Below are positions 39,122-49,331 of a stretch of DNA of 64,000 nt, piece by piece; position 1 is the stretch's first letter, and every line of letters starts with the position of its first letter. Under the pieces are notes generated by a model. It made no database searches, was not told where the DNA came from, and worked only from the letters and a program-made list of their open reading frames with translations. The stretch spans positions 3,286,001 through 3,350,000 of the forward strand of contig NZ_JAMSHO010000001.1 in NCBI RefSeq assembly GCF_040147005.1, written 5' to 3'. The translations under genes were made by a program, and so were the position numbers. This DNA is from Halomonas sp. H10-9-1 (GTDB lineage: Bacteria > Pseudomonadota > Gammaproteobacteria > Pseudomonadales > Halomonadaceae).

Positions 39122-39807
39122 CCCCACCGCTCTGCCTGCTTTTCGACTCCGACGACACCCTGGTCGACAGTGAGATCCTGCTTGCCCAGGTGATGGGGGA
39201 AATCCTGCCGACCTTCGGCCTGCCCTTCTCTGCCCGACAGTATCTGGACGCGTTCCGCGGAGTGCGTTTCCAGACCATCATCGAGGCCCTGGAAGAGCGC
39301 CACGGTGCCCTGGACGAAGGCGCCTTTCCGATACTGGAAGGCGAGATGCGCGCTCTGATGGAGCGACGCATGCGTGCCGAGTTGCGGCCTATCGAGGGGA
39401 TGCCGCGGGCCCTGGAGGCGCTGGTCGATCACCCCAAGGCGGTAGTTTCCAATGGCCCAGAGCGAAAGATCCGCTGTGCCATGGAGAGTAGCGGCCTGGC
39501 TCCCCACTTCGGCGACAACCTCTTCAGCGCCTACACCCTGAACGTCTGGAAGCCCGACCCTGGGCTATATCTCAAGGCTGCCGAGTCCATGGGTCATCCC
39601 TCCGAGCGCTGCGTGGTGATCGATGACGCCGCGGTGGGGGTAGCGGCGGGCCTCGCGGCCGGCATGCGGGTCATCCACCTCAACCGCTTCCCGACGGAGG
39701 AGAGGACGCCGGATGGCGCGCTGGCCATCCAACGCGCCGAGGAGCTGCCGGATATCCTTGAGGTCCTGTCCGGCACTGCTCACCGGCCCCAGGTGGCAGA
39801 CAGCTGA
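39118..39807 (+). CDS. HAD phosphatase, YieH-like (6-phosphogluconate phosphatase family)
   Basis: A 229-residue HAD-superfamily hydrolase. VVSNGPERKI and WKPDPGLYLKAAE match YieH, which dephosphorylates 6-phosphogluconate. Motif I reads DSDDTLVDSE: both catalytic Asp are kept but the usual Gly after the second Asp is Asp. It starts inside the dehydrogenase gene (ATGA overlap). A paralogue lies at 52160. Confidence 0.8.
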   Translation: MTPPLCLLFDSDDTLVDSEILLAQVMGEILPTFGLPFSARQYLDAFRGVRFQTIIEALEERHGALDEGAFPILEGEMRALMERRMRAELRPIEGMPRALEALVDHPKAVVSNGPERKIRCAMESSGLAPHFGDNLFSAYTLNVWKPDPGLYLKAAESMGHPSERCVVIDDAAVGVAAGLAAGMRVIHLNRFPTEERTPDGALAIQRAEELPDILEVLSGTAHRPQVADS

Positions 39808-39834
39808 AGAGCGGATGGCGGGGCCCTGAGCCGC

Positions 39835-41052
39835 CTAGAAGCAGGTCGCCACGGACTCCGTGACCGTCAACGCCTCGTCCACCAGCAGCAAGTGACGCCA
39901 CTTGTCGAAGGTCAGGCAGGGGTGGGAGGTACCGAAGGCGATCACATCACCGACCGCGAGCTCGGCATCCTCGGGAATCGTCAGGAAGAGGTGCTGATCC
40001 ATGATATGCGTGGCGCGCCAGCTCCCGGGCGCAGTCACCGCCCCGCTCCCCGTGGCGAGCGTGTCGCGCGGATAGTGCCGCAACGGCAGCGGCATGTCGG
40101 GCTCGTGACCGATATCACGCTTGCCCAGGCCCACGATGGCCAGCCCCGGCTCGGGCAGTGACTGCACATGGGCGAACACCTCCAGCGCCGGCTGCAGCTC
40201 GCCCTGGAGGTGCGGGTCGCGCGCCTTCACCTCGGCCATGGCGTCGGCATAGAGCCTGTGGTCATGCACCACATAGCACCCCGGCCGCAGCACCGGTGTG
40301 TAGTGTTCCCTCAACTCCGCCTCGTCGAAGGCCTGGGCAATCAGATCGAACCACCGGGAGCCCGCCGCGGTGACGATGGGCGCCTCGCTTGCCAGCACCC
40401 CGCTGCCGTGCAGTACCTTGACGGTCTCGACCAGCCGCTCCCCATAGGCACGCACCGCCGCGACCTCGTCGCCGCCGGCGATCAGACCCTCATAGCCCTC
40501 TATGCCGACCAGGCGCAGGGCGGGCTGCTCGGCGATCGCCGCCACCAGCGCCTCGACCTGGGCGGTAGTGCGGCAGCCACAGCGCCCGCCGGGCACACCG
40601 AGCTCGATCAGCACATTGAGGTGCAGGCCCCGATCGGCGAAGAAGCGCCCCAGCTGGCCCACGTTGTCGCTGCTGTCCACCACGCAGTAGAACTCCGCCC
40701 CGGCCTGGATCAGCCCCGCCACCATGGCCATATTGGCCTCTCCCACCAGCTGGTTGGCCATCAGCAGTCGCGTCACCCCATGGGCGAAGGCGGCTCGACA
40801 CTGGGGTGCGGTGGCCAGGGTAATGCCCCAGGCGCCGGTCTCGAGCTGGCGCCGGAACAGCGTCGGGCTCATGGTGGTCTTGCCGTGGGGTGCCAGTCGG
40901 GCACCATGGGCCTCGGCGAAGCGCTGCATCCAGATCAGGTTATGGGCCAGGGGCGCCTCATGAATCACCGCCGCCGGGAGGCTGACGCCCGTCAGCAGCG
41001 CCGAGCCGGTCTCGACGAGCCCCTTGTCGCAGCGCAGTTCCATTTCTCTCAT
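39835..41052 (-). CDS. PLP-dependent amino acid deaminase / D-threonine aldolase-like (alanine racemase fold)
   Basis: A 405-residue fold-III PLP enzyme. PLP Lys is expected in APHGKTTMSP, with HPCLTFDKW and a metal-binding His/Cys pair near the C-terminus as in D-serine dehydratase-like proteins. ATG 41052 follows AGGAGAG. It lies at the end of the uxu minus-strand cluster, 106 bp after uxuA, with a stem-loop between. The substrate, a D-amino acid or beta-hydroxy amino acid, is unknown. Confidence 0.78.
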   Translation of the reverse strand: MREMELRCDKGLVETGSALLTGVSLPAAVIHEAPLAHNLIWMQRFAEAHGARLAPHGKTTMSPTLFRRQLETGAWGITLATAPQCRAAFAHGVTRLLMANQLVGEANMAMVAGLIQAGAEFYCVVDSSDNVGQLGRFFADRGLHLNVLIELGVPGGRCGCRTTAQVEALVAAIAEQPALRLVGIEGYEGLIAGGDEVAAVRAYGERLVETVKVLHGSGVLASEAPIVTAAGSRWFDLIAQAFDEAELREHYTPVLRPGCYVVHDHRLYADAMAEVKARDPHLQGELQPALEVFAHVQSLPEPGLAIVGLGKRDIGHEPDMPLPLRHYPRDTLATGSGAVTAPGSWRATHIMDQHLFLTIPEDAELAVGDVIAFGTSHPCLTFDKWRHLLLVDEALTVTESVATCF

Positions 41053-41101
41053 TACTGACTCTCTCCTCGTGCCGGTAGGGCACCACCTCGACATGAACAC
41101 A

Positions 41102-41131
41102 ACGGCCCCGCCGTGGGCTCGGAGGGGCCGT
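41102..41131 (-). terminator. Stem-loop between uxuA and the deaminase gene
   Basis: Eight-bp arms ACGGCCCC (41102-41109) and GGGGCCGT (41124-41131) with a 14-base loop, downstream of uxuA on the minus strand. There is no clear T-run; it may only partly end transcription. Confidence 0.35.
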
Positions 41132-41158
41132 ATCTTCCTGATGGGTAACGGTGAAAAA

Positions 41159-42331
41159 TCAAGCCAGGCGACGCACCGCCGCCTCGACACCGCGCAACTC
41201 CGCCAGGCCACGCAGTCGACCATAGAGCGGGTAGCCAGGCGCCGTATCACGGTGCTGGTCATCGAGAATATGGTGGCCATGGTCGGGACGCAGCGGCAGG
41301 CGCGGCCCACCCTCTCGCTCACGGCGACGCTCCTCCTCGACCAGCGCCTGAATCACCGCCACCATATCCACATCCCCATCGAGGTGCGGCGCCTCATGGA
41401 AGGAGCGCGGGTCCTGCTCTCGCTGGGTCGAGCGCAGATGGGTGAAGTAGATCTTCGGCCCGAAACGCCTCGCCATGTCCGCCAGGTCATTGTCTTCACG
41501 CACGCCATAGGAGCCGGTACACAGTGTCAGGCCGTTGGCCGGGCTGGGGACGGCGTCGAGGATCCACTGGGCATCGTCGGCGGTGGAGACGACCCGCGGC
41601 AATCCCAGCAGAGGCCGAGGCGGATCGTCGGGATGGATGGCCATGCGGATACCCACCTCTTCCGCCACCGGAATCACGGCACGCAGGAAGTATCCCAGGT
41701 GCTCACGCAGCCGTTCGGCATCGATCTCGGCATACTCGGCCAGCACGTCACGGAACCGCTCCAGGGTGTAGTGCTCCTCGGCCCCGGGCAGGCCGGCGAT
41801 CAGGGTATTGACCAGCTTGTCCCGGCCGGGCGCATCCAGTCCATCGAGATAGGCTCGGGCCTCTTTCTTCTCGGCACCGGTGTACTCCGCCTCCGCGCCA
41901 GGGCGCTGCAGCAGATAGAGATCGAAGGCGGCAAAGGCCACCTGATCGAAGCGCAGCGCCAGGGCGCCGTCCGGCAGCGCCCAGGTCAGATCCGTACGGG
42001 TCCAGTCGAGTACCGGCATGAAGTTGTAGCAGACGGTATCGATGCCGCAGGCGGCCAGGTTGCGCAGGGTCTCACAGTAGGTGGCAATCAGCTCGTCACG
42101 CGCCGGCAGGCCCTTCTTGACTGCCTCATGTACGGGCACGCTCTCCACCACCGACCAGCTGAGCCCGGCGGCCTCGATCACCGCCTTACGCTCACGAATC
42201 GCCTCGACCGACCACACCTGGTCATTGGGCACCTCATGCAGTGCCGTCACGATGCCGGTGGCCCCGGTCTGGCGAACTTCCTCCAGGCGAATGGGATCCT
42301 TCGGCCCGAACCAGCGCCAGGTATGTTCCAT
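41159..42331 (-). CDS. uxuA: Mannonate dehydratase
   Basis: Dehydrates D-mannonate to 2-keto-3-deoxygluconate. The 390-residue protein has the TIM-barrel pattern with [38 protein letters not shown] and a C-terminal RPDHGHH metal/catalytic segment. It lies 16 bp after uxuB. Confidence 0.95.
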   Translation of the reverse strand: MEHTWRWFGPKDPIRLEEVRQTGATGIVTALHEVPNDQVWSVEAIRERKAVIEAAGLSWSVVESVPVHEAVKKGLPARDELIATYCETLRNLAACGIDTVCYNFMPVLDWTRTDLTWALPDGALALRFDQVAFAAFDLYLLQRPGAEAEYTGAEKKEARAYLDGLDAPGRDKLVNTLIAGLPGAEEHYTLERFRDVLAEYAEIDAERLREHLGYFLRAVIPVAEEVGIRMAIHPDDPPRPLLGLPRVVSTADDAQWILDAVPSPANGLTLCTGSYGVREDNDLADMARRFGPKIYFTHLRSTQREQDPRSFHEAPHLDGDVDMVAVIQALVEEERRREREGGPRLPLRPDHGHHILDDQHRDTAPGYPLYGRLRGLAELRGVEAAVRRLA

Positions 42332-42347
42332 GGAATCTCTCCTCGTA

Positions 42348-43817
42348 TTAGCCGCGACTCAGGGCATCGAGCGCCCCGGCCAGGCCATCGTGTGTCAGGG
42401 TGTGATAGGCAGCGACGACCGCCTCGGTGAAGTCGGTCCGCATGGCCAGCGCCGGGGGAACCACATCGTCCATGGACAGGAACGCCACCACCAGTGCCTC
42501 GGGGTCCGTACCATGCCGCTCATGCAGGGGGGCGAAACGTGGGGCCAGAGGGTCGTCAACGGAGTAATGCTGGCCCTGCAGGTCATGCCCGGCGGTGTAG
42601 CGGATCCAGGCGGCCATGCCCAGGGCTGTGCCGGGCACGGCGTGCCCCGCCTCGAGTCGACTCAAGGCGCCCTGGAGCCAGCGCTGAGGCAGCTTCTGGC
42701 TGCCGTCCATGGCGATCTGCTGGAGCCGGTGACGCAGGCTGTCGTTGGCGAAGCGCACCAGCAGCTGGTCGGCGTAGGCGGTCAGGTCGATTCCATCGGG
42801 CATTGCCAGGGTCGGCGCGGCCTCCTCCAGCATATAGCGGCGCAGCAGCTCCCGCAGATCATCGCGACTCACCGCCTCGAACACCGTCTCGATGCCGGCC
42901 AGCGCCCCCAGATAGGCCAGCAACGAGTGGCTGCCGTTGAGCATGCGCAATTTCATGGTCTCGAAGGGCGCCACATCGGCGACCATCTCCACGCCGTCCA
43001 GCTCCCAGGCCGGGCGACCCTGGGGAAAGCTGTCCTCGACCACCCACTGGGTGAAGGCCTCGCACACCACCGCATTGGGATCGTCGACACCCAGCGCCTT
43101 GAGTCGCGCGAAGTCGGCCTCGGTCATCGCCGGCACGATACGGTCGACCATGCTGCAGGGGAAGGCCACTTCGGCGGCGATCCACTCGGCCAGGGCGGCA
43201 TCACGCCGTTCGGCCAGCTGAATGACTGCACGCCGGGTGCGCTTGCCGTTGTCGGGCATGTTGTCACAGGAGAGCACCGTGAACGCCGGTACTCCTGCCT
43301 CACGCCGTCGGCGCAGCGCCTCCACCAGGATCCCGAGCGCGGTGCGCGGAGCCTCGGGAGCTTCGATATCCGCGGCGATCATCGGGTCGTCGGCGAGCAG
43401 CTCACCGCTGGCCGGGCTCAGGAAGTAGCCCTTCTCGGTGACGGTCAGGGTGACGATGCGCGTCTCGGGCGCGGCCAGGCGCGCCAGCAGGGCCTCCAGG
43501 TCGCGCCCCCAGCGGCCATCCTCACTCCGGCCACTGAATAGCGTCTCCTCCACCACCCCCACCTCACGCAGGGTGACGGTCTCGCTGTCGGCATACTCGG
43601 CCACGTGGTAGCGGTAATCTGCTTCACGCAGGGCGTCGACCAGCCCGACACTCGAGCGCAGGTTGGCGCTGCTAACGCCCCATCCGGCGTCACCGCTGCG
43701 CTGGCGGTAGCGCTCCAGGTAGACCGCCTGATGGGCACGATGGAAGGCCCCCAGACCCAGGTGGACGATGGCGACCTTGCCCGCTGCAGCGGCGGACACG
43801 CGTGTCGGTTCAGTCAT
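42348..43817 (-). CDS. uxuB: D-mannonate oxidoreductase (fructuronate reductase)
   Basis: A 489-residue mannitol-dehydrogenase family enzyme that reduces fructuronate to mannonate with [18 protein letters not shown] is the NAD site; SCDNMPDNG and the catalytic [10 protein letters not shown] with Lys, Asn and His are present. It is between uxaC (18 bp) and uxuA (16 bp). Confidence 0.92.
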   Translation of the reverse strand: MTEPTRVSAAAAGKVAIVHLGLGAFHRAHQAVYLERYRQRSGDAGWGVSSANLRSSVGLVDALREADYRYHVAEYADSETVTLREVGVVEETLFSGRSEDGRWGRDLEALLARLAAPETRIVTLTVTEKGYFLSPASGELLADDPMIAADIEAPEAPRTALGILVEALRRRREAGVPAFTVLSCDNMPDNGKRTRRAVIQLAERRDAALAEWIAAEVAFPCSMVDRIVPAMTEADFARLKALGVDDPNAVVCEAFTQWVVEDSFPQGRPAWELDGVEMVADVAPFETMKLRMLNGSHSLLAYLGALAGIETVFEAVSRDDLRELLRRYMLEEAAPTLAMPDGIDLTAYADQLLVRFANDSLRHRLQQIAMDGSQKLPQRWLQGALSRLEAGHAVPGTALGMAAWIRYTAGHDLQGQHYSVDDPLAPRFAPLHERHGTDPEALVVAFLSMDDVVPPALAMRTDFTEAVVAAYHTLTHDGLAGALDALSRG

Positions 43818-43835
43818 GCCGGTCTCCTTCTGCGG

Positions 43836-45245
43836 TTATACCGAGATATCGAAGTAGCAGCGCGCATTGTCGAAGCAGATATTGCGCACCATCTCGCCGA
43901 GCAGCGCCTCGTCGTTGGGGACTTCCCCCTCGGAAGCCCAACGGCCGATCATCCGGCACAACAGTCGACGGAAGTACTCATGGCGCGTGAAGGAGAGGAA
44001 GCTGCGCGAGTCGGTGAGCATACCGACGAAGCGCGACAGCAGGCCGAGCTGGGCCAGCTGGGTCATCTGGCGCTGCATGCCATCGAGCTGGTCATTGAAC
44101 CACCAGCCAGAGCCGAACTGCACCTTGCCGGGAATGCCGCCACCCTGGAAGTTGCCGGCCATGGTCGCCAGCACCTCGTTGTGGGTAGGGTTGAGGCAGT
44201 AGAGCACGGTGCGCGGCAGCCGGCCGTCGCGGTCCTGGGCGTCGAGCAGGCGCGACAGCGGCTCGGCGATGGCGCGATCACCGACCGAGTCGAAGCCGGT
44301 ATCCGGGCCGAGGCCGCTAAAGCCCCGCGTGCTGTTATTGCGCAGCGCGCCCATGTGGTACTGCTGTGCCCAGTCGCGGCGGTGATACTCGCGCCCCAGA
44401 TAGACCAGCACGGCGGTGGTGAACTGGGCCTGCTCCATATCGCTGGGTAGCTGGCCCGCCAGGCGCCTCTGCAGGATGGCGTTCAACTCCTGCTCGCTGG
44501 CCTCGCCGTAGACCACCTGGTCGAGGCCATGGTCGGCGATCCTGCAGCCGTGAGCGGCGAAGTGGTCCAACCGCTTCTCCAGCGCCCGATAGAGCGAAGC
44601 CATATCGGTGATCTCGACGTCGGCGGCACGGCCCAGCTTGTCCAGGTACTCGACATAGCCCTCGGCCTGCAGCTTGAAGGCACGGTCGGGACGGAAGCTA
44701 GGCAGCACCTTGACGTCGAAGCTTTCATCGGCGGCGATCGCCGCATGATGGCGCAGGTCGTCGGCGGGATCGTCGGTGGTACCCACCATGCGAACGTTCA
44801 TCTGCTCGAGAATGCCACGGGCCGAGAACCCGGGCTCGGCCAGCAGGGCGTTGCCCCGCGCCCAGATGTCATCGGCGGTCTCGCTCGACAGCAGGGTATC
44901 GGTGATACCGAACGGCCGACGCAACTCAAGGTGCGTCCAGTGGTAAAGCGGGTTGCCCAACGTCTGAGGCACGGTGGCCGCCCAGGCTCTGAATTTGTCA
45001 AGGTCGCTGGCATCACCGGTGATCAGACGCTCTGCCACACCATTCCAGCGTAGTGCCCGCCACTTGTAGTGATCACCCTTCAGCCAGACCTCGGTGAGGT
45101 TTGCGAAGCGGTGATCATTGGCGATATCGGCCGGTGGCAGATGGCAGTGGTAGTCGAAGATGGGCTGCTCGGCGGCATGGCCATGATAGAGGCGGCGCGC
45201 CATCTCGGTATCGAGCAGGAAGTCGTCCGTCAGGAACTGGCTCAT
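43836..45245 (-). CDS. uxaC: Glucuronate/galacturonate isomerase
   Basis: Converts D-glucuronate to fructuronate (or galacturonate to tagaturonate). The 469-residue amidohydrolase-like protein shows FDYHCHLPP near residue 30, [13 protein letters not shown] and [17 protein letters not shown]. It is first in the uxaC-uxuB-uxuA operon and diverges from the TRAP genes; the shared 286-bp gap holds TGGT/ACCA operators. Confidence 0.95.
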   Translation of the reverse strand: MSQFLTDDFLLDTEMARRLYHGHAAEQPIFDYHCHLPPADIANDHRFANLTEVWLKGDHYKWRALRWNGVAERLITGDASDLDKFRAWAATVPQTLGNPLYHWTHLELRRPFGITDTLLSSETADDIWARGNALLAEPGFSARGILEQMNVRMVGTTDDPADDLRHHAAIAADESFDVKVLPSFRPDRAFKLQAEGYVEYLDKLGRAADVEITDMASLYRALEKRLDHFAAHGCRIADHGLDQVVYGEASEQELNAILQRRLAGQLPSDMEQAQFTTAVLVYLGREYHRRDWAQQYHMGALRNNSTRGFSGLGPDTGFDSVGDRAIAEPLSRLLDAQDRDGRLPRTVLYCLNPTHNEVLATMAGNFQGGGIPGKVQFGSGWWFNDQLDGMQRQMTQLAQLGLLSRFVGMLTDSRSFLSFTRHEYFRRLLCRMIGRWASEGEVPNDEALLGEMVRNICFDNARCYFDISV

Positions 45246-45334
45246 GACTTAGCACCTTGGTGTTTCGTGATGGATCACTCACCCGTGACTAACCACTTTC
45301 GTCAGGATGGTGGATTATGCTGGCATACTCATTT

Positions 45335-45345
45335 TGGTCAAACCA
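45335..45345. promoter_or_regulatory. Candidate GntR/UxuR operator 1
   Basis: TGGTCAAACCA has perfect TGGT/ACCA half-sites of the type bound by FadR/UxuR-branch GntR regulators; it lies in the uxaC-dctP divergent gap. Confidence 0.5.
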
Positions 45346-45399
45346 GTTGTCAACATCGGTTCACCAAATATAGGCTAAAGTCGTATTTTCACCGATAAC

Positions 45400-45410
45400 T
45401 GGTTAGCCCA
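45400..45410. promoter_or_regulatory. Candidate GntR/UxuR operator 2
   Basis: TGGTTAGCCCA differs by one base from TGGT-N3-ACCA, 65 bp from the first site on the same gap. Confidence 0.35.
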
Positions 45411-45531
45411 CTTTATGCATCGCTGTCCCTTTCCATGATTTGGGCAGTCCGATTACTCACAGGGGTAGGCCTCCACCTCACGCAGCGGCGGAGCTCTTGC
45501 CCAGCCACGACAAGAAACGAGAGAGGAACAC

Positions 45532-46518
45532 ATGGCCCAATCATCACGCTTCAAGCAGGCGCTGCTCGCCCTGCCGCTTACGATCGCTGCCGGCCAGGCC
45601 CTGGCCGTGGAGTCAGCGAACCTGCGTCTTGCCCATAACCTGGACACCTCTCATGTGGTGCATCGCGCCTTTGCACATATGGCGGAGGAGCTCGAGAAGC
45701 TGTCTGACGGCGCCATGACCGTGCGTATCTTCCCCAACAGCCAGATGGGTAGTCAGCGCGAGACCACCGAACTGATGCAGAACGGCGCCCTGGACATGAC
45801 AAAGGGGTCCGGCAGTGCATTGGAACCCTTCGCTGACGTCTACTCGGTGTTCAACCTACCCTACCTGTTCAACGATCAGGCGCATTTCAACGAGGTGGTC
45901 TACGGCGAAATCGGTGATGAGATCATGGCGTCTACCGAGGACAAAGGGTTCGTTGCCATCGGCGCCTATGTAGCGGGCAACCGCAGCTTCTATGCAGACA
46001 AGCCGATCGAAAGCCCTGCCGACCTCCAGGGCATGAAAATCCGCGTTCAGGATAGCCCGACCACCATCCGCATGATGGAGCTGCTCGGTGCCTCGGCGAC
46101 GCCGATTCCTTTCGGCGAGGTCTATACCGCTCTGCAGCAGGGCGTGGTCGACGGGGCCGAGAACAACGTGCCTTCCTATGTGCAGACCCGCCACCTGGAG
46201 CAGGCCGGCTACTTCTCGGAAGATGAGCATACCTCGGTGCCCGACTTCCTTTTGATCTCTACCAGCACGCTGGCCAGCCTCGACGAGGAACAGACCGAGC
46301 TTCTGATGCAGGCGGTGGCTAGCTCCGAGGCCTACCAACAGAAACTGTGGGACGAGGTGGATGCCGAGGCGCGCTCCCAGGCCGTTGAGATGGGCGCGAC
46401 ATTCGTGGAGGTCGACAAGACCCCCTTCCAGGAGGCCGTCGCGCCGATGCTCGACGACTTCCGTGCGAATACTCAGCACGGAGGCCTGCTCGACCGTATC
46501 CTCACCGCCGGTGAATAA
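45532..46518 (+). CDS. TRAP transporter substrate-binding protein (DctP family), likely hexuronate
   Basis: A 328-residue periplasmic binding protein. Signal peptide 1-25 (cleavage after QALA). Conserved segments are NSQMGSQRET, GMKIRVQDSP with the substrate-binding Arg, and GAENNVPSY. GAGAGGA precedes ATG 45532. It is divergent from uxaC, so the ligand is probably glucuronate or galacturonate. A strong hairpin separates it from the dctQ gene, which often allows higher expression of the binding protein. Confidence 0.88.
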   Translation: MAQSSRFKQALLALPLTIAAGQALAVESANLRLAHNLDTSHVVHRAFAHMAEELEKLSDGAMTVRIFPNSQMGSQRETTELMQNGALDMTKGSGSALEPFADVYSVFNLPYLFNDQAHFNEVVYGEIGDEIMASTEDKGFVAIGAYVAGNRSFYADKPIESPADLQGMKIRVQDSPTTIRMMELLGASATPIPFGEVYTALQQGVVDGAENNVPSYVQTRHLEQAGYFSEDEHTSVPDFLLISTSTLASLDEEQTELLMQAVASSEAYQQKLWDEVDAEARSQAVEMGATFVEVDKTPFQEAVAPMLDDFRANTQHGGLLDRILTAGE

Positions 46519-46535
46519 CCCGAGGATCGCTAGTG

Positions 46536-46563
46536 ACAGGGGCGAGTCTAGACTCGCCCCTGT
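46536..46563. repeat. Perfect 28-bp palindrome between dctP-like and dctQ-like genes
   Basis: Fourteen-bp arms beginning ACAGGGGCGAG with no loop, 18 bp after the stop. It is probably an mRNA-stabilising or partially terminating hairpin, which would favour the binding protein over the membrane subunits. Confidence 0.55.
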
Positions 46564-46599
46564 GTCATTTCTGCCGTCATGAACCCCGAGAGACTCCCA

Positions 46600-47121
46600 A
46601 TGAATATCGCATCCTGGAAGCGCCCCCCGGATCTTGCCATCGGTACCTTCTGCATCCTGGTGATGTCCGCTCTGGTGGTCTGTGTCGTCTGGCAAGTCTT
46701 TAGCCGGTATGTTCTCAACGCTCCCAGTACCTTTACCAGCGAGGCAGCCCGCTTCCTGATGATGTGGGTCGGACTGCTCGGCGGCGCCTATACGGTAGGC
46801 CTGCAGCGCCACCTCTCCATCGACCTGTTCTCAGGAAGTCTCAAGGGTCGCCCACGACATGTGATCGAGATCCTGGTAAATCTTGCCATCCTGATATTCG
46901 CCTATGTCGTGGTTCTGCAGGGCGGCATCGAGCTCGTCGACAAGGTATTGATGCGTGGACAGGTATCGGCGGTTATGCGGATACCCATGGGCTATGTCTA
47001 TCTCGCTTTGCCTATCAGTGGAATCTTCATGATCTACTATAGCGCTCTCTTTATTATCGACAATGCCATAAAGTGCTTCCATTCATCCAATCCAGATGAT
47101 TCCCGGAAGGAGAGCCTCTGA
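46600..47121 (+). CDS. TRAP transporter small permease (DctQ family)
   Basis: A 173-residue protein with four hydrophobic spans; the family mark is VWQVFSRYVLNAP followed by TSEAARFLMMWVGLLGG. ATG 46600 is chosen over 46579 because GAGAG lies at the proper distance. It overlaps the large subunit by one base. Confidence 0.85.
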   Translation: MNIASWKRPPDLAIGTFCILVMSALVVCVVWQVFSRYVLNAPSTFTSEAARFLMMWVGLLGGAYTVGLQRHLSIDLFSGSLKGRPRHVIEILVNLAILIFAYVVVLQGGIELVDKVLMRGQVSAVMRIPMGYVYLALPISGIFMIYYSALFIIDNAIKCFHSSNPDDSRKESL

Positions 47122-48422
47122 TGGACGCCAATGTCGCTATCGCCCTGTTCGGGAGTTTTCTGCTTCTGGTCTTTCTGGGCATTCCCGTATCCTTTTCTAT
47201 CGGCATCGCCACGGTCATTTCGATCGCTATGATGATGCCCACCGACATCGCCATCGGCGTTGTCGCCCAGCGGCTCGCTGCCGGTTTGGACAGTTTCTCG
47301 CTTCTGGCGATCCCCTTCTTCATTCTGGCAGGCACCCTTATGAGCAATGGCGGAATCGCCATGCGCCTGATCAACCTGGCACTGGTGCTCGGCGGCCGGC
47401 TCCCAGGCTCCCTCGGGCATGTGAATGTGCTCTCCAACATGCTGTTCGGGTCGATTTCAGGCTCTGCCGTAGCGTCTGCCGCCGCCGTCGGCGGCACCCT
47501 GGCCCCCATACAGAAGAAGGCCGGCTATGACCCAGCCTACTCCACCGCCATCAACGTCTCATCCTGCATATCGGGACTGCTCATCCCTCCTTCCAATGTG
47601 TTAATCGTCTACTCACTGAGCGCCGGCGGCGTCTCAGTAGCGGCACTCTTCGTGGCCGGCTATATCCCCGGCATCCTGATGGGGCTGGCGGTCATGGTGA
47701 CCGCCGGCATCATTGCCAAACGTCGTAATTATCCCGTAGAAACCAAGCCAACGCGGGCTCATGTCCTCAAGGCGGTGCTGGACGCTATTCCGAGCCTAAT
47801 GATGATCGTCATCGTCATAGGCGGCATTCTAGGGGGCATCTTCACGGCTACCGAAGCCTCGGCCATCGCCGTTGTCTATACTTTCATTTTATCGGTGCTG
47901 GTCTATCGTCAAGTCAGCATACGTCAGCTGCCTTCCCTGATTCTGGAATCCGTGGTCACCAGCTCCATTGTGCTGCTGCTTGTCGGCTTCTCCACTGGTA
48001 TGTCCTGGGCAATGACCAATGCGGGCATCCCATTCGCAATCAGTAATTTTCTACTAGGCATTTCGGAAAACCCGATTATCATTCTGCTGATGATCACCCT
48101 GACACTCCTCATTGTGGGGGTGTTTATGGACATGACCCCTGCGGTATTGATTTTTACACCCATTCTGCTGCCAGTCGCCACCGACCTGGGCATAGACCCG
48201 GTTCATTTCGGGATCATGATGGTCTTCAATCTGTGCATTGGCCTATGTACTCCGCCGGTAGGCAGTGCTCTGTTCGTAGGCTGCTCCGTATCGGGCGTAA
48301 AGATTCAACACCTTATCAAGCCCCTGATGCCCTTCTACCTGGCGCTGATCGCCATGCTTCTGGCTGTCACCTTCCTGCCCTCGCTGAGCCTGCTGCTGCC
48401 GAGGATTCTGGGGCTAGCGTGA
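47121..48422 (+). CDS. TRAP transporter large permease (DctM family)
   Basis: A 433-residue, ~12-span subunit that couples solute uptake to Na+. Conserved features include SGSAVASAAAVGGTLAP, IPPSNVLIVYS and VFNLCIGLCTPPVG. Its last bases run up to the GntR gene, 42 bp away. Confidence 0.92.
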   Translation: MDANVAIALFGSFLLLVFLGIPVSFSIGIATVISIAMMMPTDIAIGVVAQRLAAGLDSFSLLAIPFFILAGTLMSNGGIAMRLINLALVLGGRLPGSLGHVNVLSNMLFGSISGSAVASAAAVGGTLAPIQKKAGYDPAYSTAINVSSCISGLLIPPSNVLIVYSLSAGGVSVAALFVAGYIPGILMGLAVMVTAGIIAKRRNYPVETKPTRAHVLKAVLDAIPSLMMIVIVIGGILGGIFTATEASAIAVVYTFILSVLVYRQVSIRQLPSLILESVVTSSIVLLLVGFSTGMSWAMTNAGIPFAISNFLLGISENPIIILLMITLTLLIVGVFMDMTPAVLIFTPILLPVATDLGIDPVHFGIMMVFNLCIGLCTPPVGSALFVGCSVSGVKIQHLIKPLMPFYLALIAMLLAVTFLPSLSLLLPRILGLA

Positions 48423-48450
48423 CATCCGAAACGATCGTAATCGACTTGCT

Positions 48451-48478
48451 ATGGACACAGCCATATGGACACAGCCAT
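48451..48478 (+). repeat. 14-bp tandem duplication at the uxuR-like start
   Basis: Two exact copies of ATGGACACAGCCAT at 48451-48464 and 48465-48478. From the first ATG the frame soon stops; from the second it continues into the regulator. Confidence 0.8.
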
Positions 48479-49247
48479 GATGCCCCCCGAACCCAAACGC
48501 CTTTACCAGAAGGTCGGGATCAAGCTCAGGGAGCGTATCCTCGACGGCCAGTACCGTGTCGGAGAACGACTGCCAGCTGAGCGCGACATCGCCGAGGAGC
48601 TCGATATCAGCCGCACGGTGGTGCGCGAGGCCCTGATCATGCTGGAACTGGAGGGCCTGGTGGAGGTGCGCAAGGGGTCGGGTATCTATGTCCTCTCTTC
48701 TCTGGCCGGAGCGCCTACTTCTCCGGCATCGTCGATTCAGGAAGAAGAGGAAGAGGCGCTGAGTGCCGGCCCCTTCGAGATGCTTCAGGCGCGCCAGGTC
48801 ATCGAGAGCCAGATCGCCGGCTTCGCCGCCGCCCAGATCACCAAGAACGACATCCTCGAGCTGATGGAGATCAGCCGCCAGGGACGCGCCGAAGGGCGCT
48901 ACCAAGACTCCGAGTGGGACAGGCAGTTTCACATCCAAATTGCCCGGGCCACCCAGAACGCGGTGCTGGTCTATCTCGTTGAAAAGCTTTGGTACCAGCG
49001 CGACAAGAATCCTCTTTGGCAGAAGCTTCATGATCGTATCGACAACCGAGAATCCCTCGATAGCTGGTGTGACGATCACGACGCCATCCTCAAGGCCCTG
49101 ATCCGTCGCGACTCGATGGGCGCCATGCAGGCGATGTGGCAACACCTGGAGAACATCAAGGAGATGCTCTTTCAGGCCACGACCCTCGAAGACGACGATG
49201 CTCTTGACTACTTTCTCTTTCGCGATAGCCAGGCGGTGAAGCCCTGA
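48465..49247 (+). CDS. uxuR: GntR-family regulator, UxuR/ExuR-like
   Basis: A 260-residue FCD-type regulator. Winged HTH at about residues 12-78 (GERLPAERDIAEELDISRTVVREALIMLE), then FCD domain from AGPFEMLQARQVIES to MWQHLENIKEML; the latter motif closely follows UxuR/ExuR. It is downstream of the TRAP genes, and TGGT/ACCA sites lie between uxaC and dctP. The start region carries a 14-bp tandem duplication (48451-48478), so ATG 48465 versus ATG 48477 is open. Confidence 0.85.
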   Translation: MDTAMMPPEPKRLYQKVGIKLRERILDGQYRVGERLPAERDIAEELDISRTVVREALIMLELEGLVEVRKGSGIYVLSSLAGAPTSPASSIQEEEEEALSAGPFEMLQARQVIESQIAGFAAAQITKNDILELMEISRQGRAEGRYQDSEWDRQFHIQIARATQNAVLVYLVEKLWYQRDKNPLWQKLHDRIDNRESLDSWCDDHDAILKALIRRDSMGAMQAMWQHLENIKEMLFQATTLEDDDALDYFLFRDSQAVKP

Positions 49248-49331
49248 ACTGATCGCTAGCAACCGTTGCTCAAGGCGGGGCGCCTGGGCGGACCTGTGCA
49301 TGCTCCGCTCCCCCTAGCACCTCGACCCGTG

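Noticed and set aside
42081..43541. Long plus-strand frame opposite uxuB
   Set aside because: It is the codon-bias shadow of a well-supported gene and shows no recognisable domain.
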